Assembly: GCF_022346885.1 (NCBI RefSeq)
Contig: NZ_JAKRNK010000004.1
Coordinates: 496,001 to 560,000, forward strand
DNA: 64,000 bases
Source of the DNA: Paenibacillus sp. ACRRX
Lineage (GTDB): Bacteria > Bacillota > Bacilli > Paenibacillales > Paenibacillaceae
Direction of reading: 5' to 3'
Shown one piece after another: positions 53,417-61,788 of this stretch. The notes beneath the pieces are model-generated. The model ran no database searches. It was given only the letters and a program-made list of their open reading frames with translations, and was not told where the DNA came from. How positions within the stretch are numbered: position 1 is the first letter of the stretch; the number at the start of each line of letters is the position of its first letter. The position numbers and the translations under genes are program-made.

Positions 53417-53935
53417 TTAATGCAAATGCCTGGAATTCAGCTTCGCTCCTTGGTCCACATCACGAATGACTTGCAGCGGATTCCCCCCTACCATCTGCCC
53501 TGGGAACACGTCCTTGTGAACAACGGAACCTGCAGCCACGATAGCGCCATCCCCTATTGTAACCCCAGGGAGAATAGTGCAATTAGCTCCAATCATGACC
53601 TCGTCTCCAATTCGAACGTCTCCCAGTCTGTACTCCTTGATTAAGTACTCATGTGCCAATATCGTGGTATTGTAACCAATAATCGAATTGTTGCCCACAT
53701 GGATTCGCTCGGGGAAAAAGACATCCACCATAACCATAAGCCCAAAGGCCGTATGTTTCCCAACCTTCATTTTTAATACTCGGCGGTATATCCAATTTTT
53801 GAGCGGCAGATAAGGGCAGTACCGCGCAAGCTGGATAAAAATAAAGTTTCGAATCCCTTTCCAGGGACTAACCGTGCGATAGATGTGCCATAAACTATTC
53901 GGTCCCTCAACTGGGTACCGCTGCGTATTACGCAC
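53417..53935 (-). CDS. yvoF: Hexapeptide-repeat acetyltransferase YvoF
   Basis: A left-handed beta-helix acetyltransferase of the LbetaH/maltose O-acetyltransferase type; substrate unknown. The frame is open from 54049, but the GTG at 53935 gives RNTQRYPVEGPNSLWHIYRTV and 172 residues, exactly the length of B. subtilis YvoF and in step with its start. It overlaps the ppaX stop by 8 bases. Hexapeptide repeats occupy ~75-160 (GKHTAFGLMV..., GDEVMIGANCTILPGVTIGDGAIVAAGSVV). Last gene of the hprK-lgt-ppaX-yvoF run. Confidence 0.88.
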   Translation of the reverse strand: MRNTQRYPVEGPNSLWHIYRTVSPWKGIRNFIFIQLARYCPYLPLKNWIYRRVLKMKVGKHTAFGLMVMVDVFFPERIHVGNNSIIGYNTTILAHEYLIKEYRLGDVRIGDEVMIGANCTILPGVTIGDGAIVAAGSVVHKDVFPGQMVGGNPLQVIRDVDQGAKLNSRHLH

Positions 53936-54584
53936 CTTCGTTGCACTCCAATCCGACAATCGCGTATAGATCACGCATGTCATAGATAATATGGCTTGGG
54001 TTGTACTGGCGCAGCACCTGTTCACCCTTAAGCGACCAAGCGACACCACAGGAGATCACGCCTGCTGCGTTAGCAGACTGTATATCCGCTGGACTATCTC
54101 CAACCATTAAGGTTGTCGCAGGGTCTGCATTTAAAGCTTTAACTGCCATTAACACCGGCTCCGGATGGGGCTTCGCATGTGTCACATCGTCAACCGTGAC
54201 AATCACACCCATCTGTTCGAACAATTCGAACATACCCAGCGCACGTTCAGTCGACTTTCTCACTTTGGTGGTTACGACTCCCAATTGAATACCCGCTGTC
54301 GCAAATCGATTGACGACCTCTTTTACATAAGGAAAAGGCTGTACAAGCTCGTCATGTCGCGTCAAGTTGTAAGCACGATAAGCAGCTGCCAAATCGTCCA
54401 CATTGTCCCGCTTCGTAAATATTCTGAACTGCTCCTGCAGCGTTAAGCCCATGCTGGGGATGATATGCTCGCGTGTGAACGGGGACGGCACGATATCCTG
54501 CAGAACATGGAGAAATGTCTCGATGATTAACTCGTTCGTATCAATAATGGTGCCATCCAAGTCAAACAATACCGTTCGAATCAT
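53928..54584 (-). CDS. ppaX: Pyrophosphatase PpaX
   Basis: HAD-superfamily pyrophosphatase; in B. subtilis PpaX removes the pyrophosphate released when HPrK dephosphorylates Ser46-P HPr. 218 residues. Motif I DLDGTIIDT with both catalytic Asp residues, motif II VVTTK, motif III KPHPEPV and motif IV VGDSPADIQSA are clear. It overlaps lgt by 4 bases and yvoF by 8. Confidence 0.93.
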   Translation of the reverse strand: MIRTVLFDLDGTIIDTNELIIETFLHVLQDIVPSPFTREHIIPSMGLTLQEQFRIFTKRDNVDDLAAAYRAYNLTRHDELVQPFPYVKEVVNRFATAGIQLGVVTTKVRKSTERALGMFELFEQMGVIVTVDDVTHAKPHPEPVLMAVKALNADPATTLMVGDSPADIQSANAAGVISCGVAWSLKGEQVLRQYNPSHIIYDMRDLYAIVGLECNEGA

Positions 54585-55654
54585 GATTGCTTATTCTCCT
54601 TCTTATCCTTGCTGTCAATTACACCCGATGTATCTGTTGACGCTTCTGTTTGTACACTTTCTGCTGCAGTCGTATGGGTAGCAGCACTTGATTGTGGAGG
54701 TGCTTCTACTCCTCCTCCATGAGCCGCAGTAGCTTTCGCCACACGCGTACAGACGATCGGATCGCTGTAACGAACGTTTGCTTTGCCTGTCAGTCGGCGC
54801 ACCACAATGAGGATGATACCTGCAATGACCAATACGATAGCAAGCAATTGTGAAATACGAACATTGCCGTATTCAGGGCTTAAGAATCCAGGTTCAAAGA
54901 GCACTGTCATAGGGGACCAGAGCGCATCAACAAACGATTGGACTGCACTTGATCCTTGGTAAGCCAAGCTATCCGTACGAAGGCCTTCGATAAAGAAGCG
55001 GCCAAGTGAGTACCAGATCAAATAGCTGATAAAGATCTCACCCGCACGTATCTGACGCAATCGCCGTATGCCGAACAGCAGCAATATCCCAACAAAATTC
55101 CATAATGATTCATATAAAAATGTAGGATGATGGAACGTCCCACTCACATTCATCTGATTTACGATAAAGTCAGGCAGATGCAGCGTGTTTCTTAGAAACG
55201 CTTCTGAGACTGGTCCGCCATAAGCTTCCTGATTGACAAAATTGCCCCAGCGTCCAATCGCTTGGCCGATTAATAGCGAAGGCCCACAAATATCTGCGAT
55301 CCGCCAGAACGTGTAACCTTTATATTTGACAAAAATGAGTGCAAAAATAACAGCAGCTATTAAAGCACCGTATATCGCAATACCACCGTGCCATATTGCA
55401 AAGACCTCAAGTGGATTATCCTTGTACTCATCCCACTTAAATGCGACATAATACGCCCGTGCACCCACAAGTGCAGACGGCACGCCTATCAAGAGCAGAT
55501 CCATAAAGAAATCTTGCGAAATACCAAAACGCTTTCCTTCCCGCATTGCGAACAGCAATCCAACAAGAGCCGCGGTCCCTAAAATCAGACCATACCAATG
55601 CACACTTATTGGACCCAGCTGAATAGCAATCGGATCAAGCAACAGGGTTGCCAT
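54581..55654 (-). CDS. lgt: Prolipoprotein diacylglyceryl transferase
   Basis: Seven-helix membrane enzyme that moves diacylglycerol to the lipobox Cys of prolipoproteins such as PotD. 357 residues; the core (~1-300) carries GRWGNFVNQEAYGG, the signature, and HPTFLYES. A C-terminal extension of about 55 residues, rich in Ala, Thr, Ser, Gln and charged residues (VIDSKDKKENKQS at the end), is longer than usual for the family. It overlaps ppaX by 4 bases. The yvoD gene that follows lgt in B. subtilis is absent here. Confidence 0.96.
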   Translation of the reverse strand: MATLLLDPIAIQLGPISVHWYGLILGTAALVGLLFAMREGKRFGISQDFFMDLLLIGVPSALVGARAYYVAFKWDEYKDNPLEVFAIWHGGIAIYGALIAAVIFALIFVKYKGYTFWRIADICGPSLLIGQAIGRWGNFVNQEAYGGPVSEAFLRNTLHLPDFIVNQMNVSGTFHHPTFLYESLWNFVGILLLFGIRRLRQIRAGEIFISYLIWYSLGRFFIEGLRTDSLAYQGSSAVQSFVDALWSPMTVLFEPGFLSPEYGNVRISQLLAIVLVIAGIILIVVRRLTGKANVRYSDPIVCTRVAKATAAHGGGVEAPPQSSAATHTTAAESVQTEASTDTSGVIDSKDKKENKQS

Positions 55655-55840
55655 GAAGTTGTTCTCTCCTTTTTAACGAACTACAATGCGATGACAATAT
55701 AATGTAGAAAATACGCGATTATAGGACATCCTGCACGGTTCACACATGCCTACTGTGTTTATCAATTTCGACGAAATGCAAACTAAATAAAAGCAAATAC
55801 TCAGGCTGCGCAAGGCTAGTTAGAATGTACAGGGATATCC

Positions 55841-56779
55841 TTAATCAAAATCTTCCGTGTCCTCATTGATTTGTTCGGTCAACTTATTCGTAAATTGTAA
55901 CGCCGCATTATATCCCATACGCTTCAAGCGGAAGTTCATCGCCGCAACCTCGATAATAACAGCCAAGTTCCGCCCAGGGCGAACAGGGATCGTAACCAAT
56001 GGGATGTCGGTATCAATAATTCGAGTGGTTTCCTCATCCAGTCCCAATCGATCATACTGTTTATCCTGCTGCCAGTTCTCCAAGCGAATAACTACGCTAA
56101 TACGCTTGTTGTTGCGGATTGCTCCTGCCCCAAACAAGGTCATGACATTAATAATGCCTATTCCGCGAATTTCGAGCAAGTGACGAATCAGCTCAGGGGC
56201 CGATGCATGCAATTGATTGTCCGATGTCTGACGAATCTCAACCGCATCATCTGCTACCAGACGATGGCCGCGCTTGACCAGTTCCAGTGCTGTTTCACTC
56301 TTCCCGATGCCGCTGCCGCCCGTAATAAGCATGCCAACACCGTATACATCAACGAGTACACCATGAATTGTGGCTGTAGGCGCAAGCTTTTTTTCGAGAA
56401 AATTAGTAATTCTGCTCGATAATGTTGTTGTTGCAAGAGGTGAGCGAAGTAATGGAACCTCATGCTCCTGGCAAATCTGAATCAGTTCTTCAGGCACTTC
56501 AATTCCACGTGTTATGACAATACATGGTATCTCATCAGCTACAAAGTGGCGCATCCGATCCAATCGTTCTTCTACAGGTAACGTCTCAAAAAACGTTAAT
56601 TCCGTCTTGCCCAACATCTGTACACGCTCAGTTGGATGATAGTCGAAGTATCCCGCCATCTCCAGGCCTGGTCGATGCAAATCATCGACAGTAATGACAC
56701 GTTTCATGCCTTGTTCCCCTGCGAGTATTTCCAGATGAAATTGCTCGACAAGTTCGGACACCTTCACCTTCTTGGCCAT
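55841..56779 (-). CDS. hprK: HPr kinase/phosphorylase
   Basis: Phosphorylates and dephosphorylates Ser46 of HPr and Crh in response to glycolytic intermediates, controlling carbon catabolite repression. 312 residues. Walker [12 protein letters not shown] (~153-163) and the HPrK signature [20 protein letters not shown] (~203-222). Good aaggag upstream of the ATG. It heads the run hprK-lgt-ppaX-yvoF. The HPr/Crh-like protein at 32724-32990 is a likely substrate. Confidence 0.97.
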   Translation of the reverse strand: MAKKVKVSELVEQFHLEILAGEQGMKRVITVDDLHRPGLEMAGYFDYHPTERVQMLGKTELTFFETLPVEERLDRMRHFVADEIPCIVITRGIEVPEELIQICQEHEVPLLRSPLATTTLSSRITNFLEKKLAPTATIHGVLVDVYGVGMLITGGSGIGKSETALELVKRGHRLVADDAVEIRQTSDNQLHASAPELIRHLLEIRGIGIINVMTLFGAGAIRNNKRISVVIRLENWQQDKQYDRLGLDEETTRIIDTDIPLVTIPVRPGRNLAVIIEVAAMNFRLKRMGYNAALQFTNKLTEQINEDTEDFD

Positions 56780-57186
56780 CTTCGTTCACTCCTTCTCATC
56801 TGCATATTACCGGATTGCTATGTATATTTGTTGTAAATGACAGTAAGCATGCAGTTCTATCTCAATGTAACCATCGTAAATGAAATTTAGATTGAAATCA
56901 ATGTGTGCTCTTTTTCCCAAATCACGATCCATCAAATATTTTTTTACTTATTATAGGCACTAAAATTATTTTTTACATTTTATTGATATTGTCTGCAAAT
57001 AGAGCAGGAATCCAGTCCTGTTCTACCGAATTGATTTCTATGGCTGATCCATACAGGAGGTGATAGCAAGAATGGCCGCGCTCTAAGCTGCTGCCAGAAC
57101 AATATAAAACAGACTCCGCTTCATCAATCAGATGCATGATGGAGCCATCGGAGCAATATTCATATGACAAAGGAGGTAATTAATTT
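56780..57186. other. Intergenic region between hprK and the chitinase
   Basis: About 400 bases between divergent genes, AT-rich in its middle. On the minus strand an open frame at 56973-57170 has protein-like codons but no ribosome binding site and no homologue I recognise, and it runs into the chitinase ribosome binding site. No firm promoter was found. Confidence 0.4.
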
Positions 57187-58989
57187 ATGTACAGAACCGC
57201 ATATCGCCCTTCAGTTCGCTCTTTATCTGCGCTGCTTATTGGGGTACTGGTCTTCCTGCTTATCCCCATTTCAGCATTTGGGGCAGCTCAATGGGCGCCA
57301 AACACCCTTTACAAGAAAGGAGACATTGTCACATATCAAGCTGTTAACTATGAGTGTATTCAGCCGCATACCTCACTTACAGGCTGGGAACCACCTGCAG
57401 TTCAGGCATTATGGAAAGTAAGCACACAACCCTCAGACACCATCGCACCTTCTGTTCCCGCTGCACTGCTATCACCTGCTCACACATCCAACTCTGTATC
57501 CCTTACTTGGCAAGCTTCTACCGATAATGTTGCCGTGGCTGGATACAATGTATACAACGGCTCCGCTGTCGTAGGCACTACCACTAACCTCAACTATCAA
57601 GTGAGTGGGTTGGCGGGCGATACACTTTACACCTTTAAAGTAGCTGCATTTGATGCCGCTGGTAATGTATCCGCGCCAAGCGCCAGCCTTGATGTTCGAA
57701 CTGATGCAGCTCCGCCGGATGCTGTTGCTCCTACCGTTCCTACTAACGTTCGGAGCACATCAATAACAGCCAACACAATTGCGTTGGCTTGGAATGCAAG
57801 CACTGACAACGTAGGTGTCACCCAGTACGAGATCGTTGTCAACGGGCAAGTTGCCTCCACAAGCACAGCAACTGCTTGGACAGCAGCAGGCTTAACCGCC
57901 AACACCGCTTATACCTTTGTAGTACGCGCACTTGATGCTGCTGGCAATCGTTCAGCCGACAGCACGAGTTTAAGCGTTACTACTTTATCGACAAACCCGC
58001 CACTCACAGCAGCGAAAGTATTGGTTGGGTACTGGCATAATTTCGACAATGGCTCAACCAATATTCGACTGCGTGACATATCGCCTAACTATGACGTCAT
58101 CAACGTTTCCTTTGCAGAGCCTGTCGGTGACTATGCTACGATGGCCTTCACTCCCTACAACTCTACTAAGGAACAGTTCAAAGCTGACATCCTGGAGCTG
58201 CAGGGCAAAGGTAAGAAGGTAAATATCTCGCTGGGCGGGGCTAACGGCACTGTCGAGCTCACCACTGCTGCTGCGAAACAAAGCTTTATTACTACGATGA
58301 ACAATATTATTACTGAATACGGTTTTAACGGGATCGATATCGACTTAGAAGGAAGCTCCTTGTCCTTAAACGGAGGCGATACTGACTTTAGGAATCCAAC
58401 CACTCCTAAGATAGTAAATCTGATCGCCGCTATACAGTCGATCCTTACTGCACAAGGCCCTAATTTTATGCTGACCATGGCGCCAGAAACCGCTTATGTG
58501 CAGGGTGGAATTACTGGATATGGCGGTCCATGGGGGGCGTACTTGCCCGTTATTTATGCCTTTAAGGACCGAATGAACTTTATCCATGTTCAACATTACA
58601 ACACAGGTGCCATGACGGCCCTCGACGGTCGTTCATACAGCCAAGGCACAGCTGACTTCCAAGTCGCTATGGCGGAGATGCTGCTGCAGGGCTTCCCTAT
58701 TGCAGGCAATGCAAACAATAAGTTCCCTGCGCTCCGTGAAGACCAAGTTGCGATTGGACTTCCTTCCACACCAAATGCAGCAAGCGGGGGCTTTACTGCA
58801 GCGGCAGATATCGACAAGGCCGTAAAATATTTAAGCAAAGGCATCGGATATGGAGGCACTTATCAATTGTTGAAACCAGGCGGTTATCTTAACTTCCGTG
58901 GTGTCATGACCTGGTCCATTAACTGGGATAAAAAGTCGAATCTTAGCTTTTCTAACCCGGTTCGTTCGACCCTCGATGCTTTAAAATAG
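57187..58989 (+). CDS. Secreted GH18 chitinase with CBM5/12 and two FnIII domains
   Basis: A secreted chitinase or chitodextrinase cutting chitin by substrate-assisted retaining hydrolysis. 600 residues. Signal peptide (1-33), chitin-binding CBM5/12 domain (~35-78, AQWAPNTLYKKGDIVTYQAVNYECIQ), two FnIII domains (~88-172 and ~180-268, each with SLTWQASTDNVAV-type repeats), and GH18 barrel (~275-600). The active site has KVNISLGG and NGIDIDLEG with the acid Glu at 388. The first Asp of the usual DxxDxDxE motif is Asn here. ATG follows aaaggaggt. Stands alone, ending near a bidirectional terminator. Confidence 0.95.
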   Translation: MYRTAYRPSVRSLSALLIGVLVFLLIPISAFGAAQWAPNTLYKKGDIVTYQAVNYECIQPHTSLTGWEPPAVQALWKVSTQPSDTIAPSVPAALLSPAHTSNSVSLTWQASTDNVAVAGYNVYNGSAVVGTTTNLNYQVSGLAGDTLYTFKVAAFDAAGNVSAPSASLDVRTDAAPPDAVAPTVPTNVRSTSITANTIALAWNASTDNVGVTQYEIVVNGQVASTSTATAWTAAGLTANTAYTFVVRALDAAGNRSADSTSLSVTTLSTNPPLTAAKVLVGYWHNFDNGSTNIRLRDISPNYDVINVSFAEPVGDYATMAFTPYNSTKEQFKADILELQGKGKKVNISLGGANGTVELTTAAAKQSFITTMNNIITEYGFNGIDIDLEGSSLSLNGGDTDFRNPTTPKIVNLIAAIQSILTAQGPNFMLTMAPETAYVQGGITGYGGPWGAYLPVIYAFKDRMNFIHVQHYNTGAMTALDGRSYSQGTADFQVAMAEMLLQGFPIAGNANNKFPALREDQVAIGLPSTPNAASGGFTAAADIDKAVKYLSKGIGYGGTYQLLKPGGYLNFRGVMTWSINWDKKSNLSFSNPVRSTLDALK

Positions 58990-59154
58990 CAGCTCCCATT
59001 CAACCCTTCCCAGAGATTTGAAGCCCGAGCTGGCCTATACCTGTTATAACCTGCTACACCCTGCATTAATGACGATTTGCTGTGAACTCATGTAAATATG
59101 TATGCCCTGTTGTTTTTTAATACATTAAATCAGCCTATATCCATACTAATTAAA

Positions 59155-59193
59155 CAAAAAAAGGGCCTAGTGCATATGCACCAGGCCCTTTTC
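59155..59193. terminator. Terminator between the chitinase and msmX
   Basis: aagggcctagtgcat pairs with atgcaccaggccctt (59161-59175 with 59176-59190 region, one mismatch pair). An A-run lies before and T after, so it serves the minus strand best, and the chitinase side too. Confidence 0.85.
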
Positions 59194-59202
59194 GTATCAG
59201 GA

Positions 59203-60324
59203 TTACAGTTCGAATACGTTTAATTCGGACTCTTTATCGAATACATGAACTTTGTTCATGTCGATCGCTAGTTTAACGTTTTGACCATCTTTAGAGTTAG
59301 AACGGCCATCTACACGAGCGATAACATTCGCATTGCCCATGCCACCCAAGTATAGGAACATTTCATGACCCATGTTCTCCGTAACTTCAATAGAAGCTGT
59401 GAAGATGCTGTTAGGAGATGCTTCCAAGAACACAGGCTCCTCATGAATATCTTCTGGACGCACGCCGAGAATCACTTCTTTGCCTACATAGCCCTTTTCT
59501 TTCAATGCTTGGGCTTTGCCAGCTGGCACGATAACATCCAAATTGCTGCCTTTGAAATGTAGATCGCCGCCTGCTTCTGTTAATGTTCCAGTGATAAAGT
59601 TCATCGTAGGAGAACCAATAAATCCTGCCACGAACATATTAACTGGATGATTGTACAATTGGTCTGGAGCAGCGGCTTGTTGAATATAGCCGTCTTTCAT
59701 AACGACGATACGGTCACCCATCGTCATCGCTTCAATCTGGTCATGCGTTACGTAGATAACAGTTGTTTGAAGACGCTTAGCAAGCTTCGTGATCTCCGAG
59801 CGCATCTGTCCGCGAAGCTTCGCGTCCAAGTTGGAAAGCGGCTCATCCATCAAGAATACTTGTGGCTCACGAACGATCGCACGGCCGAGTGCAACACGCT
59901 GACGTTGTCCACCAGACAGAGCCTTAGGTTTACGATCCAACAAATGCTCGATATCGAGAATGCGCGCAGCTTCACGTACACGTTTGTCGATATCTTCTTT
60001 TTTGAACTTACGCAATTTAAGACCAAACGCCATATTTTGATACACGTTCATATGTGGATACAACGCGTAAGATTGGAATACCATCGCAATGTCGCGGTCT
60101 TTAGGAGCAACATCGTTCACTATGCGGTCGCCGATAAACAATTTACCTTCAGAAATTTCTTCAAGACCTGCGATCATACGCAAAGTCGTTGACTTACCAC
60201 AACCGGACGGACCTACAAGCACGAGGAATTCCTTGTCTTGAATGTCAAGATTGATATCAACAACAGTTGCCTTATCGGATCCTGGATATTTCTTATATAC
60301 ATGTTCTAAGCGTACGCCTGCCAT
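59203..60324 (-). CDS. msmX: Multi-sugar ABC transporter ATPase, MsmX family
   Basis: A cytoplasmic ATPase that, in B. subtilis, is shared among several sugar importers (malto-, arabino- and galacto-oligosaccharides). 373 residues. Walker A GPSGCGKST (~38-46), Q-loop MVFQSYALYPH, signature ALSGGQRQRVALGRA, Walker B VFLMDEPLSNLDA, H-loop YVTHDQIEAM, and a C-terminal OB-type regulatory domain (~240-373). No permease or binding protein is nearby, which fits a shared ATPase. The PucR-type regulator lies just upstream. Confidence 0.95.
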   Translation of the reverse strand: MAGVRLEHVYKKYPGSDKATVVDINLDIQDKEFLVLVGPSGCGKSTTLRMIAGLEEISEGKLFIGDRIVNDVAPKDRDIAMVFQSYALYPHMNVYQNMAFGLKLRKFKKEDIDKRVREAARILDIEHLLDRKPKALSGGQRQRVALGRAIVREPQVFLMDEPLSNLDAKLRGQMRSEITKLAKRLQTTVIYVTHDQIEAMTMGDRIVVMKDGYIQQAAAPDQLYNHPVNMFVAGFIGSPTMNFITGTLTEAGGDLHFKGSNLDVIVPAGKAQALKEKGYVGKEVILGVRPEDIHEEPVFLEASPNSIFTASIEVTENMGHEMFLYLGGMGNANVIARVDGRSNSKDGQNVKLAIDMNKVHVFDKESELNVFEL

Positions 60325-60435
60325 GAGTATTTCCCCCTTAACGTTGTCTTCTTGAAATCGGTTACTTCCTATATTCTTATATTACCTAAACCCTGTACAA
60401 TTGACTATACACAAACCTCACAAAAAAGCGCTTAC

Positions 60436-61554
60436 CTATTTTGTTACTTTGTACAATAGTAATATCAGTTTAATCAATACAGCATCCGAGAAAGAACGTA
60501 CATCAAGCCCCGTCTCTTGCTTGATCTTATCAAGCCGATACAGCAGCGTATTGCGGTGAATATACAAACGCTTAGCTGTCTCACTGACACTGCAATCGTA
60601 TTGAAAGAACGTCTGTAACGTGCCCATCGTCTCCGAATCGCCGAATTGTTCCGTCTTAGTTACAACTCTTTTCATAAACTGCTTACGGACGTCATCCGGT
60701 ATACTGTATACAAGCTGCTCTAGATGAAGTTCCCACGGCAAATGGATATTTTCCGTGATGTGGAACGTACGTCCGAGATAGATCGTCTCCCGCATACGCG
60801 ATACAATGCCTGGTATTCCCTTCACTGGAGTAAACGGGTAAGCTACAGTAAGATTGGACTCTCCAACCCATTCCGCGGCCAACAGCTCATATAACCCCAA
60901 GCAGAAGGAGGTCAGCATCTCTTCCATCGTTTCTTTATTGTCAGGGTCCTCTTCTTGCTCCCCAGAGCCAGCAAGACTTTCAGGCACTAATATACACCAT
61001 TCTTTATCTGACAACGGGAAAATAACAAGATCTCCGCCAAAATAAGACTTCAACAGTTTGTAAAGGTGCGCATAGCTTGGGCCTTCACGATGTGAATGCT
61101 CAGCAACAAGCAGGAAGGGAATGACCGGGGCAAACATTTTTGTTTTCCATGAAAATGAATCCGGCACCTCCGCTTGCACATCCTTTGCCTGAAGGCGTTC
61201 CACAATCCATTGCCCGAATTGTACAGCCTGCTGCTCGTCTCCTCCAGTAGTTGATGACGAGCTCTTCCGACTGCTCAAATCAAGCCATAACAATGTCTCC
61301 AACCATTGACGCTCGCGCTCAGATAACAAGTTAGCTGCACAATGCAGCAAGTCGGTCTGGGATGATCCTTGCTTCCATAGCATATAACACCGATCTTCGT
61401 GTTCGATTAGAGTCGGTGGCATTACATGAGTCGGTTGACCAGTTGCTTGGGCAGACTTCACCCAATTTTTCCAGGTTGCTGTGGATATTGTCGTCTTATC
61501 TAAGGGTACATTGATGATCCGTTCGATTTGCTCACGCAGATTCTGCTTGTCCAT
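60436..61554 (-). CDS. PucR/CdaR-type transcriptional regulator
   Basis: A cytoplasmic regulator with a C-terminal PucR-type helix-turn-helix (HTH_30, ~300-372: LQTFFQYDCSVSETAKRLYIHRNTLLYRLDKI) and a long N-terminal region (~1-290) of unclear fold. 372 residues. In B. subtilis msmX has a neighbour of the same type (yxkF), so the pairing is conserved. Its ligand and targets are unknown; control of msmX is a reasonable guess. It is on the same strand as msmX with 111 bases between. Confidence 0.85.
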   Translation of the reverse strand: MDKQNLREQIERIINVPLDKTTISTATWKNWVKSAQATGQPTHVMPPTLIEHEDRCYMLWKQGSSQTDLLHCAANLLSERERQWLETLLWLDLSSRKSSSSTTGGDEQQAVQFGQWIVERLQAKDVQAEVPDSFSWKTKMFAPVIPFLLVAEHSHREGPSYAHLYKLLKSYFGGDLVIFPLSDKEWCILVPESLAGSGEQEEDPDNKETMEEMLTSFCLGLYELLAAEWVGESNLTVAYPFTPVKGIPGIVSRMRETIYLGRTFHITENIHLPWELHLEQLVYSIPDDVRKQFMKRVVTKTEQFGDSETMGTLQTFFQYDCSVSETAKRLYIHRNTLLYRLDKIKQETGLDVRSFSDAVLIKLILLLYKVTK

Positions 61555-61788
61555 CTTCTTCCTCAGCCCATTTCCTCAACTTTCTAGTCATACTGCCTTA
61601 ATTGTAACATACGGACCATCGTGTATCATCTCAGGCAAGGCAGTGCACCTACATGGAGTCATAAGTCAGCTTGCAACTAAAACAAGCAACCAGCCCCTTA
61701 TCGGAGGCATAGGTTGCCTGTAGTCAGTTACTTAGCTGGCCACTCTAGGCCAAACCATTACTACAAATATATACAATACCTGTCATCG
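61555..61788 (-). pseudogene. Decayed 3' end of an FnIII domain
   Basis: Beyond the stop of the large Calx-beta/FG-GAP gene, the other frame carries on the FnIII sequence to about 61745 (TAG) and faint traces continue after it. Details are in the next entry and in the findings. No other gene is seen here. Confidence 0.6.

Noticed and set aside
56973..57170. 65-codon minus-strand frame before the chitinase
   Set aside because: Codons look reasonable, but it has no ribosome binding site and overlaps the chitinase leader.
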